From Klebsiella pneumoniae (GTDB taxonomy: Bacteria > Pseudomonadota > Gammaproteobacteria > Pseudomonadales > UBA5518): DNA of 36,964 nt. The stretch covers positions 1 through 36,964 of the forward strand of contig CAMAXE010000036.1 of NCBI GenBank assembly GCA_945862145.1, written 5' to 3'. The position numbers and the translations under genes were made by a program. Positions within the stretch are counted from its first letter, which is position 1. Every line of letters begins with the position of its first letter. The notes under the pieces were generated by a model. That model saw only the letters and a program-made list of their open reading frames with translations, did not search any database and was not told where the DNA came from. This document shows positions 15,164 through 23,085 of the stretch, in pieces.

Positions 15164-15615
15164 TCGGCGGCGTCGAGATGTCCGGATAGCTTGTCCAGCG
15201 TGCGCATGAGTTGCCGGCACTCGGCCTCGCCAAGGGAACCGAGCAGCGCCGCCTCCCAGTTGAGCGCAAGCGGGACGATCTGGCGATACAAAGCAAGGCC
15301 CGCAGGTGAGAGCCGCAGCCGGTAGGCCCGCTGATCGCGCTCGTCACGGCGCTTGAGTACGCAACGCTTCGCGCTCAGGTCCTTGATGCCACGCGTCACC
15401 CGGGCCCGATCCATCGAGGTCTGCGCGGCGATCTCCGAGGGGTTCAGTTCACCTTTCTCGGCAAGGTTGGCAAGAATCCGCCACTCCGCCACGCTGACCC
15501 CGAATTCCTCCCGGTAGATCGACGACAAAGCCTGGCTTATCCGCTGCGAGAGACTCGCCAGCCGGTACGGCAGGAAACCCTCGAGCGCCAGCGTGCGCGG
15601 CGTCCGCCTAGGCAT
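15160..15615 (-). CDS. MarR-family transcriptional regulator
   Basis: This 151-residue winged-helix repressor type has a helix-turn-helix at about residues 50-75 (NPSEIAAQTSMDRARVTRGIKDL) and the wing RRDERDQRAYRLRLS. MarR proteins usually bind palindromes as dimers and release DNA when a small aromatic ligand binds. I take the ATG at 15615, which overlaps the last codons of the MFS gene by 8 bp, so the two are cotranscribed. Its targets could be its own operon and the divergent homogentisate operon, whose shared upstream region holds a short inverted repeat; that is inference. Confidence 0.9.
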   Translation of the reverse strand: MPRRTPRTLALEGFLPYRLASLSQRISQALSSIYREEFGVSVAEWRILANLAEKGELNPSEIAAQTSMDRARVTRGIKDLSAKRCVLKRRDERDQRAYRLRLSPAGLALYRQIVPLALNWEAALLGSLGEAECRQLMRTLDKLSGHLDAAD

Positions 15616-16822
15616 GCCGCAGACCCCGGGAACCACCGAAGAGCAGCACATAACCCGTGGCCGCGCACAGCGTGCCGCCCATCATGATGACCGCTGTGGG
15701 CAGCAAGGTGCCGTTGTAGTTCTGGCCAACCAGCCAACCACTGCCCGAGGCCATGAGCGTCTGCACGAAGCCGAACACTGCCGAGGCGCCACCTGCGGCC
15801 ATCGGGAACTCCGAGATCGCGCCCATCTGCGCGTTGGCGAGACACAGGCCGCCGCCCAAAAAGCAACCCGATACGGCGATCAACACGCCGCCCAGTGAAG
15901 GCTCCAGCCACAGGGCCTGCAGCAGCAACAGCGTACTACCCGAAACCGCCGCAGCCACGCCGAGCAGAAGCACGCGCTGCACACCGATGCGCGGCACGAG
16001 ACGCGCGCTCGCCAGCGACCCGACCAAGTAGCCCGTCACCACCAGCATGAACGTGTAACCGAAGTGCGTGGGCGGCACGCCGAGGAGCTCGATCACGACC
16101 CAGGACGCACTCGAGATCCAGGTGAAGGCAGCCGCGAAACCCGCGCCACCGCACAACACGAAACCCAAAAAACGCCGATGCGACAGGCATGCCCCGAACT
16201 GCGCGAGCACACGACCGAAAGCAAGGGGCGCCACGCCGATGGACGGACAAGACTCGGTGAGGCTGCGCAGCCCCGCCAGCGTGGCCAAACCAAAGAGCAG
16301 CAGCAGCCCGAACTGCGCGCGCCAGTCGAGCCAGTACAGCAGCCAGCTGCCGAGCACCGGTGCCAGCAACGGCACCACCGCCATCGCCGCGGCGAGCTGC
16401 GACATGAAGCGCGCGGCCGCCACACCCGCGAAGCGATCACGCACAATCGCTCGCGCGATCACCGGACCCGAGGCCGCGGCAAAACCCTGCAGACCACGCG
16501 CGGCAAGCAGCGTGCCTATGTCGGGTGCCAGCATGCAGGCCAGAGCGCCAATGCTATAAATGGCGAACCCCGCAGCCGCCACCGGCTTGCGGCCGAAGTG
16601 ATCCGACAGCGGACCGAAAACCAGCTGCCCGAAGCCGAAAGCCACCATGAATACGCTGAGCGTGAGTTGCGCGTCGGACGGCCCCACGCCGAGATCGCGG
16701 GCGAGCTGCGGGATACCGGACAGATAGAGATCGGTCGACACCGCGGCACAGGCTGTGAGCGCGATCAACACCGCGCGCGCCGCGAGCGAGGGGGCCGCGC
16801 CCACAGCCCGGTCTTGTGTCAT
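15608..16822 (-). CDS. MFS drug-efflux transporter, Bcr/CflA type
   Basis: This 404-residue major facilitator protein has 12 predicted membrane segments. The loop 2-3 motif GPLSDHFGRKP and the TM1 sequence with STDLYLSGIP are typical of Bcr/CflA drug:proton antiporters. I use the ATG at 16822 (MTQDRAV); an in-frame TTG two codons earlier is less likely. It is followed by an overlapping marR-like gene and runs divergently from the homogentisate operon. The substrate is unknown. Export of an aromatic compound under MarR control is plausible from context. Confidence 0.9.
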   Translation of the reverse strand: MTQDRAVGAAPSLAARAVLIALTACAAVSTDLYLSGIPQLARDLGVGPSDAQLTLSVFMVAFGFGQLVFGPLSDHFGRKPVAAAGFAIYSIGALACMLAPDIGTLLAARGLQGFAAASGPVIARAIVRDRFAGVAAARFMSQLAAAMAVVPLLAPVLGSWLLYWLDWRAQFGLLLLFGLATLAGLRSLTESCPSIGVAPLAFGRVLAQFGACLSHRRFLGFVLCGGAGFAAAFTWISSASWVVIELLGVPPTHFGYTFMLVVTGYLVGSLASARLVPRIGVQRVLLLGVAAAVSGSTLLLLQALWLEPSLGGVLIAVSGCFLGGGLCLANAQMGAISEFPMAAGGASAVFGFVQTLMASGSGWLVGQNYNGTLLPTAVIMMGGTLCAATGYVLLFGGSRGLRHA

Positions 16823-16980
16823 CGGCAAGCACCCTGCCCCTGGAATGCTCCCATCCTACCGTTCGCTGCGATCCCGAATCCATGCCCGTCTGCGGTATTG
16901 CAGCCATCGCGCTAAAAAGGCGATGATGATTTCGCGTGAAATTTGTTTTGCCAAGGCGGCTCCCGCCCGTGGAGGTGATC
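16823..16980. promoter_or_regulatory. Divergent control region, MFS/marR and homogentisate operons
   Basis: This 158-bp region between two divergent operons holds an inverted repeat, ATTTC-GCGT-GAAAT, at 16929-16942. Its size suits a MarR-type operator and it lies about 40 bp before the dioxygenase start. A near-perfect Shine-Dalgarno sequence, GGAGGTGATC at 16971-16980, directly precedes the GTG at 16981 and decides that start. Promoter boxes could not be assigned with confidence. Confidence 0.45.
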
Positions 16981-18108
16981 GTGAAAGAGTGGATTCCCTT
17001 CGTGAAGTCCGAGGGCATTGCTACGCGCCAGGCGCATTGCGACCTGCCCGAGGGCACCTACGAGCGCGAGATCGGCCGCGAGGGTTTCTTCGGCCCGGCC
17101 ACGCAACTGCATCACCGCAAGCCCCCGACTGGCTGGCTGCGCTTCGAGGGGCCGTTACGACCGCGCGCCTATGACCTGAACAAGGCGCGGCACAACGTGA
17201 GCTCGCCATGGCAGGCGCCGGTGATCCTCGGCAGCGCACACTGCCAGATCCGCATCTGGCATACCTCCGGCAGCATGAATCACCTGGCCCGCAACGCCGA
17301 CGGCGATCAGGTGCTGTTCGTGCACGCAGGCAGCGGCGAGCTCTTCTGCGATTACGGGCACCTGTCGTTCCGCGACGGCGACTACCTGCTGCTGCCGCGC
17401 GGCACGCAGTGGCGGCTCGAATGCGCGGGCGAGGCCTCGTTCCTGATGATCGAGGCCACCAACGACGCCTTCGGTCTGCCGAAAAAAGGCCTCGTGGGCC
17501 CGCAGGCGATCTTCGATCCGGGCGTGCTGGACACACCCGCGATCGACGCCGCCTTTTCCGCCCAATACCACGAGCGCGAGACCGCCACCGTGGTGAAACG
17601 CCGCAACGCACTCACCACCATCGTCTACCCGCACAACCCGCTGGACGCCATCGGCTGGCACGGGGATCTCGCCCCGGTGCGCCTCAACTGGCGCGACATA
17701 CGCCCGCTGATGTCAGCGCGCTACCACGTGCCACCCTCGGCGCACACCACCTTCCTCGCCGGGCGACTGGTGATCTGCACCTTCTGTCCGCGCCCGATCG
17801 AGTCAGACCCCGGCGCACTCAAGCTCCCGTACTTCCACTCGAACGACGACTACGACGAGTTCCTGTTCTATCACAAGGGCCAGTTCTTCAGCCGCGACAA
17901 CATTCACCCCGGCATGTCGAGCTGGCATCCCAGCGGTTTCCCCCACGGCCCGCACCCCAAGGCCTACGACACGGCCATGCAGCATGCCCGCAAGGAAACC
18001 GACGAGGTGGCGGTGATGGTCGACACCCGCGACTTCCTCGACGCCCAGGAGATCGAGCCCGGCGTGGAATTCGAGGGCTACGCCGACTCCTGGAAGCGCA
18101 AGGATTGA
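16981..18108 (+). CDS. hmgA: Homogentisate 1,2-dioxygenase family protein
   Basis: This 375-residue cupin-fold ring-cleavage dioxygenase opens homogentisate to maleylacetoacetate in the catabolism of tyrosine and hydroxyphenylacetate. Candidate iron ligands are His286 and Glu293 (HSNDDYDEF) and His322 (FPHGPHP). The ligand-to-ligand spacing differs by one residue from that in the human enzyme, and the protein is shorter than the roughly 430-residue classical enzymes. It therefore belongs to a compact bacterial subgroup. The GTG at 16981 is chosen because of the strong GGAGGTGATC just before it. It opens a plus-strand operon with an aromatic hydroxylase and a fumarylacetoacetase-type hydrolase, which supports the assignment. 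The exact ring substrate might differ. Confidence 0.85.
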   Translation: MKEWIPFVKSEGIATRQAHCDLPEGTYEREIGREGFFGPATQLHHRKPPTGWLRFEGPLRPRAYDLNKARHNVSSPWQAPVILGSAHCQIRIWHTSGSMNHLARNADGDQVLFVHAGSGELFCDYGHLSFRDGDYLLLPRGTQWRLECAGEASFLMIEATNDAFGLPKKGLVGPQAIFDPGVLDTPAIDAAFSAQYHERETATVVKRRNALTTIVYPHNPLDAIGWHGDLAPVRLNWRDIRPLMSARYHVPPSAHTTFLAGRLVICTFCPRPIESDPGALKLPYFHSNDDYDEFLFYHKGQFFSRDNIHPGMSSWHPSGFPHGPHPKAYDTAMQHARKETDEVAVMVDTRDFLDAQEIEPGVEFEGYADSWKRKD

Positions 18109-18121
18109 GAACCGACAGCCG

Positions 18122-19708
18122 ATGAAGACCTACACATGGTCGGAGTTTCCCTTCGAACCGCTCGCGGATAGCGGCAGCCGGCGTCCGGTGGTGGTGGCGG
18201 GCGCGGGCCCGATCGGACTCACGCTTGCGCTGGATCTCGCGGTGCGCGGCGTGCCGGTGCTGCTGCTCGATGACAACAACACCGTGAGCGTGGGCTCGCG
18301 CGCGCTCTGTCATGCCAAGCGTCCGCTGGAGATCTTCGATCGCTTGGGTTGTGCCGCGCCCATGCTGGAGAAAGGCGTCGGCTGGAAGATCGGCAAGATT
18401 TTCCGCGACACCGAACTGGTGTACCAATTTGATCTGCTGCCCGAGCCCGGTCATCGCATGCCGGCCTTCATCAACCTGCAGCAGTATCACCTCGAAGACA
18501 TCCTGATCGCGCGCGCCCGCGAACTCGGCGACCGGTTGCAGCTGCACTGGAACCACCGCGTGGCATCGGTAGAGGATGCGGGCGACCACCTGCGCCTCGG
18601 CATCGAGACACCGGCTGGCGCGTTCACCCTAGAGGCCGAGTGGCTGCTCGCCTGCGACGGTGCCAACAGCCCCATCCGCGAGATGCTCGGCGTGCCTTTT
18701 ACCGGGCGCGCTTTCCAGGACCGCTTCCTGATCGCCGATGTGCTGATGAAAGCACCCTTCCCCGCCGAGCGCTGGTTCTGGTTCGATCCGCCATTCCACC
18801 GCAACCAGTCGGTGCTGCTGCACCGCGAGGCCGATGACGTCTGGCGCATCGATTTCCAGCTGGGCTGGGATGCCGACCCCGACGAAGAGCGCAAGCCCGA
18901 GCGCGTGTTGCCACGCCTGAAAGCCATGCTCGGCGAGGACACCGAGTTCGAGCTCGAGTGGGTGTCGGTCTACCAGTTCGCCTGCCGCAGGCTCGACCGT
19001 TTCCGCCACGGACGGGTGCTGTTTGCCGGGGATTCGGCGCATCAGGTCTCGCCCTTCGGCGCTCGCGGTGGCAACACGGGCGTGCAGGATGCCGACAATC
19101 TGGGCTGGAAACTCGCGCTGGTGTTGTCAGGCGAGGCACCCGAGGCACTGCTGGACAGCTACGACGCCGAACGGCTGGTAGCAGCGGATGACAACATCGC
19201 GCATTCGAGCCGCGCGACGGATTTCATCACACCCAAGAACGCCGCGAGCCGCGCCTTCCGCGACGCCGTGCTGAGACTCGCGCGCGATCACGCCTTTGCC
19301 CGGCCGCTGATCAACAGCGGGCGCCTGTCCACGCCCACGCCCTACCCGGATTCCCCGCTGAACACGCCCGATACCGAGCCTTTCGAGGGCCGCATGGCTC
19401 CGGGCACCAACTGCGCCGACGCCCCGGTGCGCGTGGCCGGCTGTGAGGACTGGCTACTGCATCATCTGGGCGGAGAGTTCACGGTGCTTCACCTCGGATC
19501 CGATGCGCCGCGGGGCGGGTCCGGCTGGCGCACGCTCTGCGTCGGCCGCGATATCGAGGACAGCGAAGGCCTGATCGCCGAGCGCTATGACATGCGCCCC
19601 GGCACCACCTACCTGATCCGCCCCGACCAGCATGTCGCCGCACGCTGGCGCCACTTCGACGTAGCCGCCATCAACGCGGCGCTACGCCGCGCCACCGCAC
19701 GCGACTGA
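18122..19708 (+). CDS. FAD-dependent aromatic hydroxylase (MhpA-like)
   Basis: This 528-residue class A flavoprotein monooxygenase has the FAD dinucleotide motif GAGPIG at 27-32. The second FAD motif lies at about 299-318 (VLFAGDSAHQVSPFGARGGN). The C-terminal thioredoxin-like tail resembles phenol and 3-(3-hydroxyphenyl)propionate hydroxylases. It would use NAD(P)H and O2 to add a hydroxyl to a phenolic ring. Position between the ring dioxygenase and the other pathway genes suggests that it makes the ring-cleavage substrate, for example by 6-hydroxylation of 3-hydroxyphenylacetate to homogentisate. That substrate is inference. The gene starts 13 bp after hmgA. Confidence 0.88.
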   Translation: MKTYTWSEFPFEPLADSGSRRPVVVAGAGPIGLTLALDLAVRGVPVLLLDDNNTVSVGSRALCHAKRPLEIFDRLGCAAPMLEKGVGWKIGKIFRDTELVYQFDLLPEPGHRMPAFINLQQYHLEDILIARARELGDRLQLHWNHRVASVEDAGDHLRLGIETPAGAFTLEAEWLLACDGANSPIREMLGVPFTGRAFQDRFLIADVLMKAPFPAERWFWFDPPFHRNQSVLLHREADDVWRIDFQLGWDADPDEERKPERVLPRLKAMLGEDTEFELEWVSVYQFACRRLDRFRHGRVLFAGDSAHQVSPFGARGGNTGVQDADNLGWKLALVLSGEAPEALLDSYDAERLVAADDNIAHSSRATDFITPKNAASRAFRDAVLRLARDHAFARPLINSGRLSTPTPYPDSPLNTPDTEPFEGRMAPGTNCADAPVRVAGCEDWLLHHLGGEFTVLHLGSDAPRGGSGWRTLCVGRDIEDSEGLIAERYDMRPGTTYLIRPDQHVAARWRHFDVAAINAALRRATARD

Positions 19709-19717
19709 GGACCCGTC

Positions 19718-19918
19718 ATGCCGCTGAACACACAACCGAACATCGCCAACGCCGATGCCTTCTACCAGCGCCTGGTCGAACTCCACCAGGACCGCAGCGC
19801 GGAACAAAGCGGGCTGATCAACGCAAGCCTGATCCTGCTGCTCGCCAACCACATCGGTGATAGCGCCGTACTGGAGGAAGCCATGCGGATCGCCGTCGCG
19901 ACGGCCGAGCAGCCGTAG
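19718..19918 (+). CDS. DUF2783 small protein
   Basis: This 66-residue, mostly helical acidic protein contains the central segment SGLINASLILLLANHIGD. I recognise it as DUF2783, a small family that usually sits beside FAD aromatic hydroxylases of this type. It begins 9 bp after the hydroxylase stop with GAGGA ahead of its ATG, so it is a real gene and not a shadow. No cysteines or catalytic motif are visible. It might be a regulatory or stabilising partner of the hydroxylase; this is a guess from gene order. Confidence 0.8.
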   Translation: MPLNTQPNIANADAFYQRLVELHQDRSAEQSGLINASLILLLANHIGDSAVLEEAMRIAVATAEQP

Positions 19919-19980
19919 TCACCACGACACGGCGCACACTGCGCCTTCAGACCATCAAGACATCGCAGCAGGAGACACGC

Positions 19981-20952
19981 ATGAGCAAGAAATTCGCCTC
20001 GCACGCCGACCTCGAGGCCAAAAAAGTGAGCTTCACGCAGCTCTCTGAACACGCCTGGGCCTACACCGCCGAGGGCGACCCCAACACCGGCATCGTGATC
20101 GGCGATGATTGCGTACTGGTGGCCGACACCCAGGCAACGCCCATCATGGCCGCCGACGTGATCGCCCGTATCCGCAGCATCACCGACAAACCGATCCGCC
20201 ACATCGTGCTCACCCATTACCACGCCGTGCGCGTGCTGGGCGCGAGCGCCTATGGCGCAGCCAACATCATCGCCAGCCGCAAGACGCGCGATCTCATCAT
20301 CGAGCGCGGGCAGCAGGACTATGAATCCGAGGTGGGCCGTTTTCCGCGGCTTTTCTCGGGCGTGGAGTCGGTGCCCGGTCTCACCTGGCCCACGGTGGTT
20401 TTTGACGACTCACTCACGCTTTTCCTGGGTTCGGTCGAGGTACAGATCCTGCACCTCGGGCATGGCCATACCAAGGGCGACACGGTGGTGTGGCTGCCGC
20501 AGGAAAAAGTGTTGTTCTCGGGCGATCTGGTGGAGTTCGGCGCCACGCCCTACACGGGTGATGCCTACCACCAGGACTGGCCCGCTACTCTCGACCGGGT
20601 GCTGGCGCTCGGGCCCGAGAAACTCGTCCCCGGGCGAGGCAACGCCTTGCTGACAGCCGAGCAATCGCGGCTGGCGATCGAGGGCACGCGCGAGTTCCTG
20701 CTCACGATGTACCGCAGCGTCAAGGCCGCTCGCGCCGCGGGAAAATCCTTGAGCGAGTGCTATGTCGAGACGCACCGTGCTCTCGCCCCCAAATACGGCA
20801 ACTGGGTGATCTTCGAGCATTGCCTGCCCTTCGACATCACGCGCTGCTACGACGAATCCGGCGAGCACCGCGACCCGCGTATCTGGACCGCCGAGCGAGA
20901 CACCGCGATGTGGCACTCGCTGCAGGCCGCACTCGACGAACTGGCAGGTTGA
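19981..20952 (+). CDS. MBL-fold protein with altered metal-binding motif
   Basis: This 323-residue protein is clearly of the metallo-beta-lactamase fold, but its metal site is not canonical. The usual HxHxDH reads HYHAVR (residues 79-84), so the Asp and third His are replaced by Val and Arg. GHGHT (161-164) and Asp182 (FSGD) are kept, but the last ligand, usually in PGHG, is Arg219 in PGRG. It may bind one metal or none. It follows DUF2783 in the homogentisate operon and has an AGGAG site before ATG 19981. Its role may be hydrolysis of a pathway thioester or lactone, or a non-enzymatic one; unknown. Confidence 0.85.
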   Translation: MSKKFASHADLEAKKVSFTQLSEHAWAYTAEGDPNTGIVIGDDCVLVADTQATPIMAADVIARIRSITDKPIRHIVLTHYHAVRVLGASAYGAANIIASRKTRDLIIERGQQDYESEVGRFPRLFSGVESVPGLTWPTVVFDDSLTLFLGSVEVQILHLGHGHTKGDTVVWLPQEKVLFSGDLVEFGATPYTGDAYHQDWPATLDRVLALGPEKLVPGRGNALLTAEQSRLAIEGTREFLLTMYRSVKAARAAGKSLSECYVETHRALAPKYGNWVIFEHCLPFDITRCYDESGEHRDPRIWTAERDTAMWHSLQAALDELAG

Positions 20953-20958
20953 CACCTC

Positions 20959-21969
20959 ATGAGACTCGCATCGCTCAAACACGGCCGTGACGGCCGACTC
21001 ATCGTGGTCTCGCGCGATCTCTCACGAGCCGTCGATGTCAGCCACGTCGCACCCACCCTGCAGGCAGCCCTCGACGACTGGGAGACACTCGCCCCGGAAC
21101 TGGCGGACATCTACGCCGAACTGAACGCCGGCCACGCACCGGGCGCCTTTGCTTTCGACGAAGCCGCCTGCGCTGCGCCACTGCCGCGTGCCTTCCAATG
21201 GGCCGATGGCAGCGCCTATGTGAATCACGTCGAACTGGTGCGTCGCGCGCGCGGCGCCGAGATGCCGGAGTCGTTCTGGACCGACCCGCTGATGTACCAG
21301 GGCGCCTCCGACGAGATGCTCGGCGGGCACGATGACGTGATCGCCGGCAGCGAGGACTGGGGCATCGATTTCGAGGGCGAGGTGGCGGTAATCACCGGCG
21401 ATGTGCCGATGGGCACCGACGCGCAATCGGCACGCCAGCACATCCGCTTGCTGATGCTGGTGAACGACATGTCGCTGCGCGCGCTGATCCCCGGTGAGCT
21501 CGCCAAGGGTTTCGGTTTTTTCCAGTCCAAGCCGGCAACGGCTTTCTCGCCAGTGGCGGTCACGCCCGACGAACTCGGCCCCGCATGGCACGACGCCAAG
21601 GTGCATCTGCCACTGCTGTCGTTCCTGAACGGAGAGCCCTTCGGCAAACCGCAGGCGGGCGTCGACATGACCTTTGATTTCGGGCAGTTGATCGCCCACG
21701 TGGCGCGCACACGCAATCTCGTTGCCGGCTCCATCGTGGGCTCGGGCACCGTCTCGAACCGGCAGGGCACCGGGCACGGCAGCCGGATCGAGGAAGGTGG
21801 CGTGGGTTATTCCTGCATTGCCGAGATTCGCATGATCGAGATCGTCCGCGATGGCAAGCCCTCGACGCCGTTCATGCGTTTCGGTGATAGGGTACGGATC
21901 GAAATGAAAGATGCTGCGGGGCGCTCGATTTTCGGTGCCATCGACCAGCAGGTCCGCCCCATGCCCTGA
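20959..21969 (+). CDS. Fumarylacetoacetate hydrolase family protein
   Basis: This is a 336-residue member of the fumarylacetoacetase family. Metal ligands Glu139 and Glu141 (FEGEV) and Asp170 (LVNDMS), and the catalytic Lys191 (FFQSKPATAF), are visible. The conserved turn GSGTVSN near the C-terminus is also present. It would split fumarylacetoacetate, or a close analogue, into fumarate and acetoacetate at the end of the homogentisate pathway. It starts 6 bp after the MBL-fold gene. No maleylacetoacetate isomerase is seen nearby, so either that gene lies elsewhere or this enzyme acts on the maleyl isomer. Confidence 0.9.
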   Translation: MRLASLKHGRDGRLIVVSRDLSRAVDVSHVAPTLQAALDDWETLAPELADIYAELNAGHAPGAFAFDEAACAAPLPRAFQWADGSAYVNHVELVRRARGAEMPESFWTDPLMYQGASDEMLGGHDDVIAGSEDWGIDFEGEVAVITGDVPMGTDAQSARQHIRLLMLVNDMSLRALIPGELAKGFGFFQSKPATAFSPVAVTPDELGPAWHDAKVHLPLLSFLNGEPFGKPQAGVDMTFDFGQLIAHVARTRNLVAGSIVGSGTVSNRQGTGHGSRIEEGGVGYSCIAEIRMIEIVRDGKPSTPFMRFGDRVRIEMKDAAGRSIFGAIDQQVRPMP

Positions 21970-21999
21970 GCCGCTCTTGCCAGCAAGGAGAACCCGCCG

Positions 22000-23067
22000 A
22001 TGCTCGTCTTTCGCCAGTTGTTCGACGCGGCTTCTTCCACCTACACCTATCTGCTGGCAGACAACGGCGAGGCGATCCTGATCGATCCCGTCTTTGAGCA
22101 GGCGCTACGCGATGGCGCCCTCGTGGCGGAATTGGGCCTGCGGCTGGTGGCAACGCTGGACACGCACGTGCACGCCGACCATGTCACCGGCGCGTGGCTG
22201 CTGCGCCAGCGACTGGGCGCGGACATTGCGCTGTCGGCCTCGAGCGGCGCCACCGGCGCCGACCGCTACCTGAACCACGGCGACCGCATCAGCTTTGGCA
22301 CGCGTACGCTGGAGGCCCGTGCCACACCGGGCCACACCAACGGCTGCATCAGCTTCGTGCTCGATGACCGCAGCATGGCCTTCACGGGCGACTGCCTGCT
22401 GATCCGCGGCAGCGGCCGCACCGACTTCCAGCAGGGCGATGCACACGCGATGTTCCACTCGGTGCGCGAACAGATCTTCACGCTCCCCGAGGGCTGTCTC
22501 CTGTACCCCGGGCACGACTACCGCGGGCTCACCGTGAGCAGTGTGACCGAGGAAAAACGCTTTAACCCGCGCCTTGGTGAATCCATCGGCGAGGAGGACT
22601 TCGCCGGTTACATGGCCAACCTGAACCTGCCGCACCCGCGCCAGCTCGCGGTGGCCCTGCCGGCCAATCTGCGCTGCGGCGAACCCGCGGACGGCACGGC
22701 GGGCACCGAGGCGCAGGACTGGGCCGCGCTCAGTTTCAGCTTTGCCGGGATCTGGGAGATCATGCCGCAGGCCTTCGAGGAACTCGCCGCTCCCGTGCAA
22801 CTGATCGACGTCCGCGAGCCGGGCGAGTTCGACGGCTCGCTGGGACACATCAAGGGCGCAAGACTTATCCCCCTTGGCGAGCTGCAGTCGCGGATACTGG
22901 AGCTCGACCCGCAACGCCCGGTGGTGACTGTCTGCCGGTCCGGCGCGCGTTCGACGCAAGCCGTGGCGCTGTTGCAGAAGGCAGGTTTCCGTCAGCTCGC
23001 GAACCTCGCGGGCGGAATGCTTCGTTGGCGTGCTGAGGACCACCCCGTTCAGGGCGGCAGCAACTGA
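22000..23067 (+). CDS. Persulfide dioxygenase-rhodanese fusion
   Basis: This is a 355-residue two-domain protein. Residues 1-230 form an ETHE1-like MBL domain with iron site motifs HVHADH (56-61), TPGHTNG, TGD and YPGHDY. Residues about 255-345 form a rhodanese domain with the active-site loop CRSGAR from Cys312. Such fusions oxidise glutathione persulfide to sulfite and exchange sulfane sulfur with thiosulfate or glutathione. An AAGGAG site lies 9 bp before the ATG. It follows the fumarylacetoacetase-like gene by 30 bp, on the same strand and probably the same transcript, though its link to aromatic breakdown is unclear. Confidence 0.9.
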   Translation: MLVFRQLFDAASSTYTYLLADNGEAILIDPVFEQALRDGALVAELGLRLVATLDTHVHADHVTGAWLLRQRLGADIALSASSGATGADRYLNHGDRISFGTRTLEARATPGHTNGCISFVLDDRSMAFTGDCLLIRGSGRTDFQQGDAHAMFHSVREQIFTLPEGCLLYPGHDYRGLTVSSVTEEKRFNPRLGESIGEEDFAGYMANLNLPHPRQLAVALPANLRCGEPADGTAGTEAQDWAALSFSFAGIWEIMPQAFEELAAPVQLIDVREPGEFDGSLGHIKGARLIPLGELQSRILELDPQRPVVTVCRSGARSTQAVALLQKAGFRQLANLAGGMLRWRAEDHPVQGGSN

Positions 23068-23085
23068 TTACCGGGAGACCACGGG

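Noticed and set aside
15616-15651. Longer start for the MarR protein
   Set aside because: It would extend further into the MFS gene and adds residues without family similarity; the ATG at 15615 gives the normal N-terminus.
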